From positions 1 to 15,190 of the forward strand of contig DASUTB010000128.1 in assembly GCA_036374835.1 (NCBI GenBank): a stretch of 15,190 nucleotides of DNA, written 5' to 3'. Shown piece after piece: positions 6,229 to 14,452 of the stretch (positions within the stretch are counted from its first letter, which is position 1; every line of letters starts with the position of its first letter). The notes beneath the pieces are model-generated. The model saw nothing but the letters and a program-made list of their open reading frames with translations, was not told the DNA's origin and searched no databases. Source of the stretch: DASUTB01 sp036374835 (GTDB lineage: Bacteria > Actinomycetota > Actinomycetes > Jiangellales > Jiangellaceae). Position numbers and translations under genes: made by a program.

Positions 6229-7626
6229 TCAATCTTCGACGATGTGGTTCGAGAAACGCTCGCGGGACTCAGTCCAGGCGTACCGGTCGAAACGGCCGTC
6301 GTCCCGTAGCGCGCCTACGGCCTCGTAGCCCATCTGCATCGCATGGTGCGTGTTGTCGTGGACGAACAAACCCTGCCGCCCGAAGCTGACCACCCGACGC
6401 AACATGCGCGACCAATGATCGATCGCCGCGAGGTCCCGCTCGAACCCCTTGCGGTAGATCGGCCACACCTGGCCGAGCCGCCGCGACTCAACGTGAATCC
6501 GGTGTGCCTTCGGCAGCCCGGTACGAGCCAGCGCCTCGTCCACCACGTCGCCGAGGGCATCGTCGCTGAGGCCCCACACGTCGTCCGTCATCGAGCACGG
6601 AATCTCCGCACACAGCACCGAAAGGTCGGTCGGATCGGCCGAGCTGTCCCGGTAGTTCGCCGGCTCGGAGATCCGCGTCACCGGCGTCTCCGGTCCGGGA
6701 ATCGAGTGCGCGTCATACGGCGTCCACCGTCCACCGGCATGTACGACGTACACCAGAAGCATCGCGCGGAAACGAAGCCGGGTCGCCGACTCCATGTCGG
6801 TCAGCGACGGCGCCGGCCGGCAGATCTGCGCCAGTTGCGGGAGCGGCAGAGTGGAGAACGCGTATCCGGCGGTGACCAGGTCGCCGTCCTGTGTCGTGAC
6901 GATGACCTCGTCCTCGACCGCCCGGATGCTGTCGACCTCGGCGGAAAGCCGGATCTCGGCCCCGGACGCCATTGCGGCCTCGGCCAGCGCTTCGGCGATC
7001 TGGCCGAAGCCACGGCGCGGATAGTAGTAGACGTGGCCCCGGCCCTCGGACGGGCTCTGGCGGATCAACCGCAGCGCCACCTTCCACGCGGTGTCCGCGC
7101 TCACTCTGCGGCGGGCCTGCTCACCGGCGAGCCGGTCGCCCGACATACCCCACAGCTTCTTGGCATACGGGCCGTACAGGTGCTCGTACAGCGTCGGCCC
7201 GAGCCCCGCCCGCAGCACCTCGGCATACGTGTCGGCCCTGGGACGGCGGAACGAGCTGGTCGCGGAGTCGCGCATGATCCGAGCCATGATCGACGGCGGC
7301 AGCTCGCTCGCGAGATTGCCCGCACGCAGCGGAAACTGCACCCATGTGTTGGCGACCCGCAGCCGGCCGTTGCGGCGCCGCGTCTGCAGGTCGTCCCCGA
7401 GCACGCTGCGCAGATCGGAGAGAATCTCCGGCGGAATGGACGGGTGCAGCCGGTGCGATCCATGGTCGACGCGCATGCCGGCGATGTCGAAGGACGCGCC
7501 GAGCCCGCCGACGTGGTCACCACGTTCCAACACCGTGACTTTGATGCCGCGCCGGGCAGCGCGCCACGCGGCGGCGAGGCCTGCGGGGCCGCCGCCGATC
7601 ACCACCAGATCCTGGGAGCCGCTCAT
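6229..7626 (-). CDS. FAD-dependent amine-oxidase-like oxidoreductase
   Basis: A 465-residue flavoprotein with the N-terminal FAD-binding motif LVVIGGGPAGLAAAWRA (about 7-23), an acidic residue ending the second strand (VLERG, E34), and a following GGLG at 40-43. These are the hallmarks of the amine oxidase / protoporphyrinogen oxidase / UDP-galactopyranose mutase superfamily. The stretch DHGSHRLHPSIPPEI and the LWGMSGDRLAGEQARRRVS region recall proteins often labelled HemY-like or linked to surface polysaccharides. I see no signal peptide or membrane anchor, so it is probably cytoplasmic. No SD precedes ATG 7626; TAGGCT 9 nt upstream could be a -10 giving an almost leaderless message. The substrate cannot be read from the sequence. 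It is monocistronic, convergent with rnd and divergent from fadA. Confidence 0.8.
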   Translation of the reverse strand: MSGSQDLVVIGGGPAGLAAAWRAARRGIKVTVLERGDHVGGLGASFDIAGMRVDHGSHRLHPSIPPEILSDLRSVLGDDLQTRRRNGRLRVANTWVQFPLRAGNLASELPPSIMARIMRDSATSSFRRPRADTYAEVLRAGLGPTLYEHLYGPYAKKLWGMSGDRLAGEQARRRVSADTAWKVALRLIRQSPSEGRGHVYYYPRRGFGQIAEALAEAAMASGAEIRLSAEVDSIRAVEDEVIVTTQDGDLVTAGYAFSTLPLPQLAQICRPAPSLTDMESATRLRFRAMLLVYVVHAGGRWTPYDAHSIPGPETPVTRISEPANYRDSSADPTDLSVLCAEIPCSMTDDVWGLSDDALGDVVDEALARTGLPKAHRIHVESRRLGQVWPIYRKGFERDLAAIDHWSRMLRRVVSFGRQGLFVHDNTHHAMQMGYEAVGALRDDGRFDRYAWTESRERFSNHIVED

Positions 7627-7635
7627 CTTGTGCGC

Positions 7636-7641
7636 AGCCTA
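7636..7641 (-). promoter_or_regulatory. candidate -10 box of the FAD oxidoreductase gene
   Basis: TAGGCT on the minus strand, 9 nt before ATG 7626, fits TANNNT. Together with the missing SD it suggests a leaderless or near-leaderless transcript. I see no -35 at proper spacing. Confidence 0.3.
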
Positions 7642-7744
7642 ATGCCTAAACCCCAATTTGCCCGCATCGCAGCCATCCGAGACGGCCTACCGGCGTGCTT
7701 ACCGGATTCGCGGGTACCAGACGTGGTCAATCCGGTGCGAGCGC

Positions 7745-7774
7745 TTGGCCGGACGCTGCCTTCCGCGTTATGTT
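7745..7774 (+). promoter_or_regulatory. promoter of fadA-fadB
   Basis: TTGGCC (7745-7750) and TATGTT (7769-7774) are separated by 18 nt. Transcription would start near 7780, leaving a leader of about 50 nt with a strong SD before the GTG at 7831. The -10 lies inside an inverted repeat. Confidence 0.5.
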
Positions 7775-7793
7775 ACTGACGAGTAGCATAACG
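7766..7793. promoter_or_regulatory. candidate operator: inverted repeat overlapping the fadA -10
   Basis: CGTTATGTTACT (7766-7777) and AGTAGCATAACG (7782-7793) are inverted copies with one mismatch in 12, around a GACG centre. Size, symmetry and position over the -10 and start site are those of a dimeric repressor site, as for the TetR- or GntR-type regulators that control many actinobacterial fatty-acid degradation genes. The regulator itself is not in the window. Confidence 0.6.
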
Positions 7794-7818
7794 ACTGAGG
7801 CCTACCCGTTTCATTCGC

Positions 7819-7825
7819 AAGGAGG
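7819..7825 (+). promoter_or_regulatory. strong Shine-Dalgarno of fadA
   Basis: AAGGAGG ends 5 nt before GTG 7831 and fixes that start. It is the strongest SD in the window. Confidence 0.8.
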
Positions 7826-7830
7826 CACCC

Positions 7831-9054
7831 GTGCCCCGTCAGCTCCGCGACGTCGTCTTCGTCGACGGCGTCCGTACCCCATTCGGCAAGGCCGGCCCCA
7901 AGGGCATGTACCACGAGACCCGGGCCGACGATCTCGTCATCAAATGCATCCGGGAACTGGTGCGACGCCACCCGTCGCTGCCGCCGGAGCGGATCGACGA
8001 GGTCGCCATCGCGGCGACCACACAGACCGGCGACCAGGGCTTGACGATCGGACGGACGGCCGCCCTGCTCGCGGGCATTCCCAAGAGTGTGCCCGGCTAT
8101 GCGATCGACCGTATGTGCGCCGGTGCGATGACCGCCGTCACCACCACCGCGGCCAGCATCGCATTCGGCGCCTACGACGTAGCGCTGGCCGGTGGCGTCG
8201 AGCACATGGGCCATCACCCGATGGGCGCCGGCGTCGACCCGAACCCGCGCATCATCGCCGAGAAACTGGTCGACCCGAGCGCCCTTGTGATGGGTCAGAC
8301 CGCGGAGAATCTGCACGACCGGTTCCCGCACCTGACCAAGGAGCGCTCCGACGCGTACGCCGCGGGGAGCCAGGCCAAGTACGCCAAGGCGGTGGCGGAC
8401 GGCAAGATCCAACCGGACCTCGTGCCCGTCGCCACCCGCAGCTCCGAGAACGGCTGGGGCCTGGCCATCGCGGACGAGCCGCCGCGGCCGGGTACCACGG
8501 TCGAGAAGCTCGCCGAGCTCAAGACCTCCTTCCGGCCGCACGGCAACATCACCGCCGGCAACGCCGCGGGGCTTAACGACGGCGCTACCGCGTGCCTGCT
8601 GGCCTCCGCCGAGGCGGCTGACGAACTCGGCCTCACGCCGAAGATGCGGCTGGTGTCGTACGCGTTCGCAGGTGTCGAACCGGAGTTCATGGGCGTCGGT
8701 CCGGTTCCGTCCACGGAGAAGGCGCTGGCCGGGGGCGGGCTGTCCATCGACGACATCGGCCTGATCGAGATCAACGAAGCGTTCGCCGTCCAGGTGCTCA
8801 CATTCCTCGACCACTTCGGCATCGCCGACGACGACCCGAGGGTCAATCCCTTCGGCGGGGCCATCGCGGTCGGCCACCCGCTGGCCAGCTCCGGCGTGCG
8901 GCTCATGGTGCAGCTGGCGCGGTCGTTCGCCGACCATCCCGAAGTCCGCTACGGCATCACGACGATGTGTGTCGGCCTCGGAATGGGCGGCACGGTGGTC
9001 TGGGAGAACCCGAACCACGCCGACTACAACGCCGAGGAGGTCCCAGCGCGATGA
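7831..9054 (+). CDS. fadA: acetyl-CoA acyltransferase (3-ketoacyl-CoA thiolase), beta subunit of the fatty-acid oxidation complex
   Basis: Degradative thiolase of 407 residues that cleaves 3-ketoacyl-CoA with CoA to acetyl-CoA and a shortened acyl-CoA. The nucleophile is C96 in DRMCAGAM. The other catalytic residues are N315 in EINEAFA, H349 in GGAIAVGHPLASSG, and the second Cys C380 in TTMCVGLGMGG. The N-terminal VVFVDGVRTPFGK is typical of the family. Its partner fadB follows with a 4-bp ATGA overlap, the same pairing as fadA-fadB (Rv0859-Rv0860) in mycobacteria. The encoded pair should form a multifunctional beta-oxidation complex in the cytoplasm. An SD 5 nt upstream supports the GTG start. 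Expression is probably controlled by the palindrome at 7766-7793. Confidence 0.95.
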   Translation: MPRQLRDVVFVDGVRTPFGKAGPKGMYHETRADDLVIKCIRELVRRHPSLPPERIDEVAIAATTQTGDQGLTIGRTAALLAGIPKSVPGYAIDRMCAGAMTAVTTTAASIAFGAYDVALAGGVEHMGHHPMGAGVDPNPRIIAEKLVDPSALVMGQTAENLHDRFPHLTKERSDAYAAGSQAKYAKAVADGKIQPDLVPVATRSSENGWGLAIADEPPRPGTTVEKLAELKTSFRPHGNITAGNAAGLNDGATACLLASAEAADELGLTPKMRLVSYAFAGVEPEFMGVGPVPSTEKALAGGGLSIDDIGLIEINEAFAVQVLTFLDHFGIADDDPRVNPFGGAIAVGHPLASSGVRLMVQLARSFADHPEVRYGITTMCVGLGMGGTVVWENPNHADYNAEEVPAR

Positions 9055-11165
9055 CAACAGCATCCGACGTCACCGCCATGTACCCGGACGAGGTCGTCAC
9101 GAAGGCGTACGTCCGGTTCATCGATCTGCCACTCGAGGCCGGTCGCGCCGCGCTGATCACCCTCGACAACGGGCACGACCACACCAAACCCAACACGCTC
9201 GGGCCGGCGAGCCTGCTCGAACTCGACAAGGCGCTGGATACCGCGCTCGGTGAGCCGGGCATCGCGGCGATCTGCGTCACCGGCAAACCGTTCATCCTGG
9301 CCGCCGGCGCCGACCTCAACGGCGTCGCGCTCGTCACCGACAGAGCGCAGGCCCGCGAGATCGCGGAGCTGGGCCACCGGGTGTTGTCGCGCCTCGGGGA
9401 CGCCGGAGTTCCGAGCTTCGCCTTCATCAACGGGCTCGCGCTCGGTGGTGGGCTCGAGGTGGCGCTGCACTGCCACTACCGCACCGTGCAGGACAGCATG
9501 GCCGGTGCCGGGCTGCCGGAGACCTACCTGGGCCTCGTGCCCGGCTGGGGAGGCAACTGGCTGCTGCCGAACCTGATCGGCCCGGAGGGCGCCGTCACCA
9601 TCATCATCGAGAACGCGCTGAATCAGAACCGGATGATCAAGGGCAAGCAGGTCGCCGACCTCGGCATTGCCGACGTGATGTTCGAGAGCCCGGACTTCCT
9701 CGAGCAGTCGCTGCAGTGGGCGGCGAAGGTGGTTCGGGGCGACGTCACTGTCGAACGCCCGGAGATCGACCGTTCCCAGGACGTGTGGGACGCCGCCGTG
9801 GCCCGGGGCCGTGGCATCGCGGACGGCAAGGTACACGGCGCGGCTCCCGCCCCTTACCGGGCGCTGGACTTGATCGCCGCGGCGCGCACCAGCTCAAGGG
9901 ACGAGGGCTTTGCCGCCGAGGACGAGGCACTGGCCGAACTCATCATGACCGACGAGTTCCGCTCCGGCGTGTACGCGTTCGACCTGGTTCAGCGCCGGGC
10001 CAAACGTCCCGCCGGTGCTCCGGACCGCGCGCTCGCTCGGGACGTCACCAAGGTCGGCATCGTCGGCGCGGGGCTGATGGCCAGCCAGCTCGCGTTGCTG
10101 TTCGTTCGCCGCCTCGAGGTGCCGGTCGTCCTGACCGATCTTGACCGGGAACGAGTGGACAAGGGCGTCGGCTACGTGCACGACGAGGTCGACAAGCTGC
10201 TGCACAAGGGACGCGTCTCCCCCGACAAGGCGAACCGGCTCAAGAGCCTGGTGTCCGGCTCGACCGACAAGGCCGTGTTCGCGGATGCCGACTTCGTGCT
10301 CGAGGCCGTCTTCGAGGACATGAAGGTCAAAAAGCAGGTGTTCGCCGAGCTCGAGTCCGTCGTCGGACCCGAGTGTGTGCTCGCGACGAACACGTCGTCG
10401 TTGTCGATCACGGAGATGGCCTCGGACCTGTCGCACCCGGAGCGCGTGGTCGGGTTCCACTTCTTCAACCCGGTCGCGCTGCTGCCGCTGCTCGAGATCA
10501 TCCGTGGCGAGGCGACCGACGACGCAACGCTCGCGACCGCGTTCTCGGTGAGCAAGACGCTGAACAAGTCCAGCGTTCTGGTCAAGGACGCGCCGGGCTT
10601 CGTCGTCAACCGGCTGCTCACCCGCCTCATGGGCGAGGTGACCCGCGCCGCCGATGAAGGGACGCCGGTCGAGGTGGCCGACCGCGCGCTGGCCCCACTC
10701 GGCCTGCCGATGTCGCCGTTCGTGCTGCTCCAGCTGGTCGGCCCGGCCGTGGCGCTGCACGTGGCCGAGACGATGCACGACGCGTTCCCTGAGCGGTTCG
10801 GCGTGTCGGAGAATCTGCGCCGCATCGTCGAGGCCGGCAAACCCGGGATCTGGTCCTGGACCGAGCACGGCGAGCCGTACCTGGACGACGAGACCAAGGA
10901 ACTGCTCGAGACCGGCGACACCGTGCTGAGCGAGGACGAGGTCCGCGACCGGGCACTGTCGGCGCTGGCCGAGGAGATCCGCATCATGCTCGATGAGGAT
11001 GTGGTCGCCGAAGCGAAGGACATCGACCTGTGCATGATCCTCGGCGCCGGCTGGCCGTTCCACCTCGGCGGGATCACGCCGTACCTGGACCGTGCCGGGT
11101 TCTCGGAGAAGGTGACGGGCCGCCGCTTCCTCTCCCCCGGCATCGCCAGCATCCGAACCGAATGA
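9051..11165 (+). CDS. fadB: bifunctional enoyl-CoA hydratase / 3-hydroxyacyl-CoA dehydrogenase, alpha subunit of the fatty-acid oxidation complex
   Basis: A 704-residue fusion carrying steps two and three of beta-oxidation. Residues about 20-230 are the crotonase domain: oxyanion-hole region at about 82-90 (ILAAGADLN), E136 in LGGGLEVAL and E157 in LPETYLGLVPGWGG as the catalytic pair. Residues about 333-520 are the NAD-binding dehydrogenase: VGIVGAGLMASQ at about 335-346, NTSSLSITEMA, catalytic H470 in GFHFFNPV, E482, and KDAPGFVVNRLL. Two C-terminal helical domains follow to about 690. ATG 9051 overlaps the fadA stop by 4 bp; an in-frame extension to 8967 lies inside fadA and is not needed. 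The stop codon lies in the left arm of a long inverted repeat. Confidence 0.95.
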   Translation: MTTASDVTAMYPDEVVTKAYVRFIDLPLEAGRAALITLDNGHDHTKPNTLGPASLLELDKALDTALGEPGIAAICVTGKPFILAAGADLNGVALVTDRAQAREIAELGHRVLSRLGDAGVPSFAFINGLALGGGLEVALHCHYRTVQDSMAGAGLPETYLGLVPGWGGNWLLPNLIGPEGAVTIIIENALNQNRMIKGKQVADLGIADVMFESPDFLEQSLQWAAKVVRGDVTVERPEIDRSQDVWDAAVARGRGIADGKVHGAAPAPYRALDLIAAARTSSRDEGFAAEDEALAELIMTDEFRSGVYAFDLVQRRAKRPAGAPDRALARDVTKVGIVGAGLMASQLALLFVRRLEVPVVLTDLDRERVDKGVGYVHDEVDKLLHKGRVSPDKANRLKSLVSGSTDKAVFADADFVLEAVFEDMKVKKQVFAELESVVGPECVLATNTSSLSITEMASDLSHPERVVGFHFFNPVALLPLLEIIRGEATDDATLATAFSVSKTLNKSSVLVKDAPGFVVNRLLTRLMGEVTRAADEGTPVEVADRALAPLGLPMSPFVLLQLVGPAVALHVAETMHDAFPERFGVSENLRRIVEAGKPGIWSWTEHGEPYLDDETKELLETGDTVLSEDEVRDRALSALAEEIRIMLDEDVVAEAKDIDLCMILGAGWPFHLGGITPYLDRAGFSEKVTGRRFLSPGIASIRTE

Positions 11166-11176
11166 TCATGTAAAGC
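11160..11176 (+). repeat. 3'-end repeat motif, copy 2 (after fadB)
   Basis: GAATGATCATGTAAAGC begins in the last sense codon of fadB and contains its TGA stop. It is followed by CCGGAAACCCCGGCC. Confidence 0.8.
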
Positions 11177-11246
11177 CCGGAAACCCCGGCCATACGTCTT
11201 CTACGGACGTGGTTTGGCCGGGGTTTCCGAGCTTTACATGATCATT
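11161..11246. terminator. very long hairpin between fadB and the AI-2E transporter, bidirectional terminator
   Basis: Arms 11161-11192 and 11215-11246 are 32 nt each with a single mismatch (position 17 of the arm). A 5-bp inner stem, ACGTC (11194-11198) with GACGT (11206-11210), lies inside the loop. The structure fills the whole convergent gap: it includes the fadB stop codon and ends one base short of the transporter's TAA. It is built from two opposed copies of the 3'-end repeat. Confidence 0.85.
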
Positions 11247-11247
11247 C
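11231..11247 (-). repeat. 3'-end repeat motif, copy 3 (after the AI-2E transporter)
   Basis: The minus strand reads GAATGATCATGTAAAGC, identical to copy 2, starting immediately after the transporter's TAA. It continues TCGGAAACCCCGGCC. Confidence 0.8.
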
Positions 11248-12378
11248 TTAGGCTTTGACGACCTTGGTCACGGGTGGAGGTACCTTCGCGCCGGAAGGTG
11301 AATCGCCGACGGCCTCGAAGCTGTTCCGGCGGTAGCCGGTGACGGCGGCGACGACGGCTCCGGTCAACGGCACGGCGAGGAACAGCCCGGCCATGCCGAA
11401 CAGAGACGCGGATGTCGTCGTCAGCACGAGGATGATCAGGGGGTGGAAGCGCACCGCCCGACCCATCAACAGCGGCGCGAGGACATTACCTTCGAGCTGC
11501 TGTACGACCAACACGATGATCAACGCCCAGATCGCCGTCCCCAGGCCACCGGAGAAGAACGCCACGGCGACCGCGACCGCACCGGCGATGGTGGCACCGA
11601 GCAGCGGGATGAACGCCATCAGGAACGTCAGGGCGCCGATCGCCAGGGCTAGCCGGACATCGAGGAGCCACAGGCCGAGCCCGATCAGCGTCCCGTCCAC
11701 CAGACCCGTCACAACCGAGGCGTAGAACCACGCGCCCGTCGTGCGCATGGCCGAACGGAACGCGGCGGTGGCCGGACGGACGTGCTCGACCGCCAGTAGG
11801 CTGGTGAACTGCGCCCACAGCTTATCGCCGCTGGCCAGCGCGAAGATCGCGAAAAAGGTGGCGACCAACACCACGGTCAACAGGTTGGCCAGCACCCCGA
11901 GGCCGGTCGCGACCGTGCCGCCCACGTCGCTGATGAAACCCGTCGCGAAGTCCTGCAACTGGTCGATCAGGTTCTGGACGGTGGCGTCGTCCACACCGAA
12001 CGGCCGGTCCCGGACCCACTCCAAGAACTCCTCGACCGCGCCGACGACATCTCGTGCGATGTCCCGGCTGGTGCTCACGACCTGGGCGATGACGAAGAAC
12101 AGCAGGACCATGAAGAACGACAGAAAGGCCGCCACGCACGCGATCGCCGCGATGACCTGCGGGACACCGTGATCGCGCAGCCACCTGACCACAGGCCACA
12201 GCAGGGAGACCTCTGCGAAACCGATGATCACGGCGATCGTGATGAACTGCACTCGCAACGCGAACAGGATCAGCACATAACCGCCGATCAGCAACGCGCC
12301 GGCGCTCAATGTGATGATCGCCCACCGTACGAGCCAAGCGGGCACACCGATCTCACGGAGATGCTCGCTGAGCTTCAC
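11248..12378 (-). CDS. AI-2E family transporter (PerM/YdiK-like permease)
   Basis: A 376-residue polytopic inner-membrane protein. It has about eight hydrophobic segments (near 18-41, 45-62, 73-99, 158-180, 216-238, 240-277, 279-295, 312-345) and an amphipathic extracytoplasmic or interfacial segment at 105-155. The family signatures are IPLLGATIAG at 257-266 and QQLEGNVLAPLLMG at 293-306. Family members export varied small molecules or ions and the substrate here cannot be inferred. The GTG start at 12378 is 18 nt past the dxs stop, so the gene is probably read through from dxs. No good SD is visible before it, so the exact start is less certain. Its TAA directly abuts the repeat hairpin that separates it from fadB. 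Confidence 0.9.
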   Translation of the reverse strand: MKLSEHLREIGVPAWLVRWAIITLSAGALLIGGYVLILFALRVQFITIAVIIGFAEVSLLWPVVRWLRDHGVPQVIAAIACVAAFLSFFMVLLFFVIAQVVSTSRDIARDVVGAVEEFLEWVRDRPFGVDDATVQNLIDQLQDFATGFISDVGGTVATGLGVLANLLTVVLVATFFAIFALASGDKLWAQFTSLLAVEHVRPATAAFRSAMRTTGAWFYASVVTGLVDGTLIGLGLWLLDVRLALAIGALTFLMAFIPLLGATIAGAVAVAVAFFSGGLGTAIWALIIVLVVQQLEGNVLAPLLMGRAVRFHPLIILVLTTTSASLFGMAGLFLAVPLTGAVVAAVTGYRRNSFEAVGDSPSGAKVPPPVTKVVKA

Positions 12379-12396
12379 CGCAGAACCGTATCCGGT

Positions 12397-14298
12397 TTAC
12401 TGTCCATCGACAATGACCGGCGCGTCGGCCGAGGCGTCGAGGGCGGCGACCACTCCGGCGATCTCCCTAGCCAGGTCCTGCCCGGTCAGGCCCAGCAGAC
12501 TCAAGAGCTTTTCGCGCTTGGCGTGCCGCAGGAACTGCTGGGCGATGCCGTAGTCGCGGACCGGCGTCGTCACACCCTCGTCGCGCAGCAACTGGCCGAT
12601 CGCCGCACCGACGCCGCCGACCCGTCCGTTGTCCTCGACCGACACCACGAGCCGGTGACGGCGCGCCATCTCGACCAGAGCGTCGTCCAGCGGCTTGACC
12701 CACCGCGGGTCGACCACCGTCACCCCCACGCCCTGCGCACCGAGCCGGGACGCGGCGTCGACGCCGGCCGCGGCCATCGCACCCGCGGCGACGATCAGCA
12801 CGTCCGGCTCGCCCGAGCGGGCAAGCACGTCGCACCCACCGGCGCGCTCCAGCGCGGGGACGTCCGGTCCGGCCGGTCCCTTCGGGAACCGCACGACGGT
12901 CGGGGCGTCGCTCACGTCGAGCGCCTCGCCGAACAGTTCCACGAGCCGCTTCGAGTCACGTGGCGCCGCGATCCGCAGACCGGGCACGACCTGAAGGATC
13001 GACATGTCCCACATGCCGTTGTGGGACGGTCCGTCGTCACCGGTCACCCCGGCGCGGTCCAGTACGAACGTGACGCCGCACTCGTGCAGGGCGCAGTCCA
13101 TCAGGACCTGATCGAAGGCACGGTTCAAGAACGTGGCGTAGATCGCCACCACCGGGTGCAGCCCGGCCAATGCCATGCCGGCGGCGGAGGTGGCGGCGTG
13201 CTGCTCGGCGATGCCCACGTCGAAACAGCGGTCGGGGTACGCCTCGGCGAACTTGTCCAGCCCGGTCGGGCCCTGCATGGCCGCGGTGATCGCGACGACG
13301 TCGGGACGTTCCCCGCCGGCAGCTACCAGCGCATCGCTGAACACGTTCGTCCACGTGCGGGCAGAGATCGCGGTGGGGACGCCGGTCTCGGGGTCGAACG
13401 TCTTGACCTGATGCCAGTGGTCGACCTCATCGTGGAGCGCGGCGTCGTAGCCGAAGCCCTTCTTCGTCACGCAGTGCACGATCACCGGACCGCGGAACCG
13501 CTTGGCCTGGGCCAGCGCGCGCTCCACCGCGGCGCGATCGTGACCGTCCACCGGGCCGATGTACTTCAGGCCGAGGTCCTCGAACATGCCCTGCGGCGCG
13601 AGCACGTCCTTGAGGCCCTTCTTGATCCCGTGCAGCGCGTCGTACAGCGGCTCACCCACCAGCGGCGTGCGGCCCAGCGACCGTTTGACGACGTCCAGCA
13701 CCTGCTCGTAGCGCGGGTTGGTGCGCAGCCCGGCGAGGTGCTTGGCGAGACCCCCGACGGTGGGCTGGTACGACCGTCCGTTGTCGTTGACGAGGATCAC
13801 CACCGGACGGTTGCCGTCGGCGATGTTGTTCAGTGCCTCCCACGCCATGCCGCCGGTCAGGGCGCCGTCCCCGACGAAGGCCACCGGGGTGCGGTCGTGC
13901 TCGCCACGGACGGCGAACGCCTTGGCGATGCCGTCGACGTAGGACAGTGCGGTCGAGGCGTGCGAGTTCTCCACCCAGTCGTGCTCGCTCTCGGCCGGAT
14001 TCGGGTAGCCGGAGATGCCGCCTTCCTGGCGGAGCGTCCTGAACCGTTCGTACCGTCCGGTCAGGAGCTTGTGCACGTACGCCTGATGGCCGGTGTCGAA
14101 CACGATGGGGTCGCGCGGCGAGTCGAACACGCGGTGGACGGCGACGGTCAACTCGACCGCGCCGAGGTTCGGGCCGAGGTGCCCGGTCGTCCTTGCCGTC
14201 GTCTCCACCAGAACGTGGCGGATCTCGGCGGCCAGGTCGGTCAACTGGTCGTCATCCAGGTCCCGGATATCTCGAGGCTCGCGGATGTCTTCCAGCAC
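12397..14298 (-). CDS. dxs: 1-deoxy-D-xylulose-5-phosphate synthase
   Basis: Thiamine-diphosphate enzyme of 633 residues that condenses pyruvate with glyceraldehyde 3-phosphate, the first committed step of the MEP isoprenoid pathway. Visible residues: H40 in GHLGPNLG, DTGHQAYVHK at 68-77, the ThDP/metal motif GDGALTGG at 143-150 with D144 and N173 (29 apart, as in E. coli Dxs), SHAS at 112-115, E365 in VGIAEQHA, and DRAGVTGDDGPSHNGMWD at 414-431. I chose GTG 14298 because MLEDIREPRD then aligns with the N-terminus of mycobacterial Dxs. A frame extension to 14343 adds 15 residues with no family match. An AGGAAG lies about 10 nt upstream. The transporter gene follows after 18 nt. Confidence 0.96.
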   Translation of the reverse strand: MLEDIREPRDIRDLDDDQLTDLAAEIRHVLVETTARTTGHLGPNLGAVELTVAVHRVFDSPRDPIVFDTGHQAYVHKLLTGRYERFRTLRQEGGISGYPNPAESEHDWVENSHASTALSYVDGIAKAFAVRGEHDRTPVAFVGDGALTGGMAWEALNNIADGNRPVVILVNDNGRSYQPTVGGLAKHLAGLRTNPRYEQVLDVVKRSLGRTPLVGEPLYDALHGIKKGLKDVLAPQGMFEDLGLKYIGPVDGHDRAAVERALAQAKRFRGPVIVHCVTKKGFGYDAALHDEVDHWHQVKTFDPETGVPTAISARTWTNVFSDALVAAGGERPDVVAITAAMQGPTGLDKFAEAYPDRCFDVGIAEQHAATSAAGMALAGLHPVVAIYATFLNRAFDQVLMDCALHECGVTFVLDRAGVTGDDGPSHNGMWDMSILQVVPGLRIAAPRDSKRLVELFGEALDVSDAPTVVRFPKGPAGPDVPALERAGGCDVLARSGEPDVLIVAAGAMAAAGVDAASRLGAQGVGVTVVDPRWVKPLDDALVEMARRHRLVVSVEDNGRVGGVGAAIGQLLRDEGVTTPVRDYGIAQQFLRHAKREKLLSLLGLTGQDLAREIAGVVAALDASADAPVIVDGQ

Positions 14299-14346
14299 AC
14301 CTGTCTCGCTTCCTGCCGTGGCCGTGTGGCGGATCAGCCACAAGTC

Positions 14347-14352
14347 AGTCTA
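14347..14352 (-). promoter_or_regulatory. candidate -10 box of dxs
   Basis: TAGACT on the minus strand, 48 nt before the dxs start, fits TANNNT. No -35 is recognisable. The adjacent 12-bp palindrome GGACGGCCGTCC (14370-14381) lies just upstream, where a regulator could bind. Confidence 0.35.
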
Positions 14353-14452
14353 CGGGTGTCAGTGGGTCGGGACGGCCGTCCGGGTCGAGCTTGCACAATC
14401 ACGTCACGTGGGCTCGACAGCTGCGTCCGCGGGAGCACGCTTTGCGCGGCAT

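Noticed and set aside
6343..7779. A 478-codon plus-strand frame opposite the FAD oxidoreductase
   Set aside because: Arg/Pro/His-rich shadow of a gene with a clear FAD-binding motif on the other strand.
8967..9050. Upstream in-frame start for fadB
   Set aside because: It would lie 28 codons inside fadA with no SD and no homology to FadB N-termini. ATG 9051 overlaps the fadA stop in the usual way.
14299..14343. Upstream start for dxs
   Set aside because: The 15 extra residues do not match Dxs N-termini. GTG 14298 gives the family's expected first residues.
14370..14381. GGACGGCCGTCC palindrome upstream of dxs as a riboswitch or confirmed operator
   Set aside because: A 12-bp GC-only palindrome is not rare in this composition. 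There is no thiamine-riboswitch conserved core in the dxs leader, so I kept it only as a remark.
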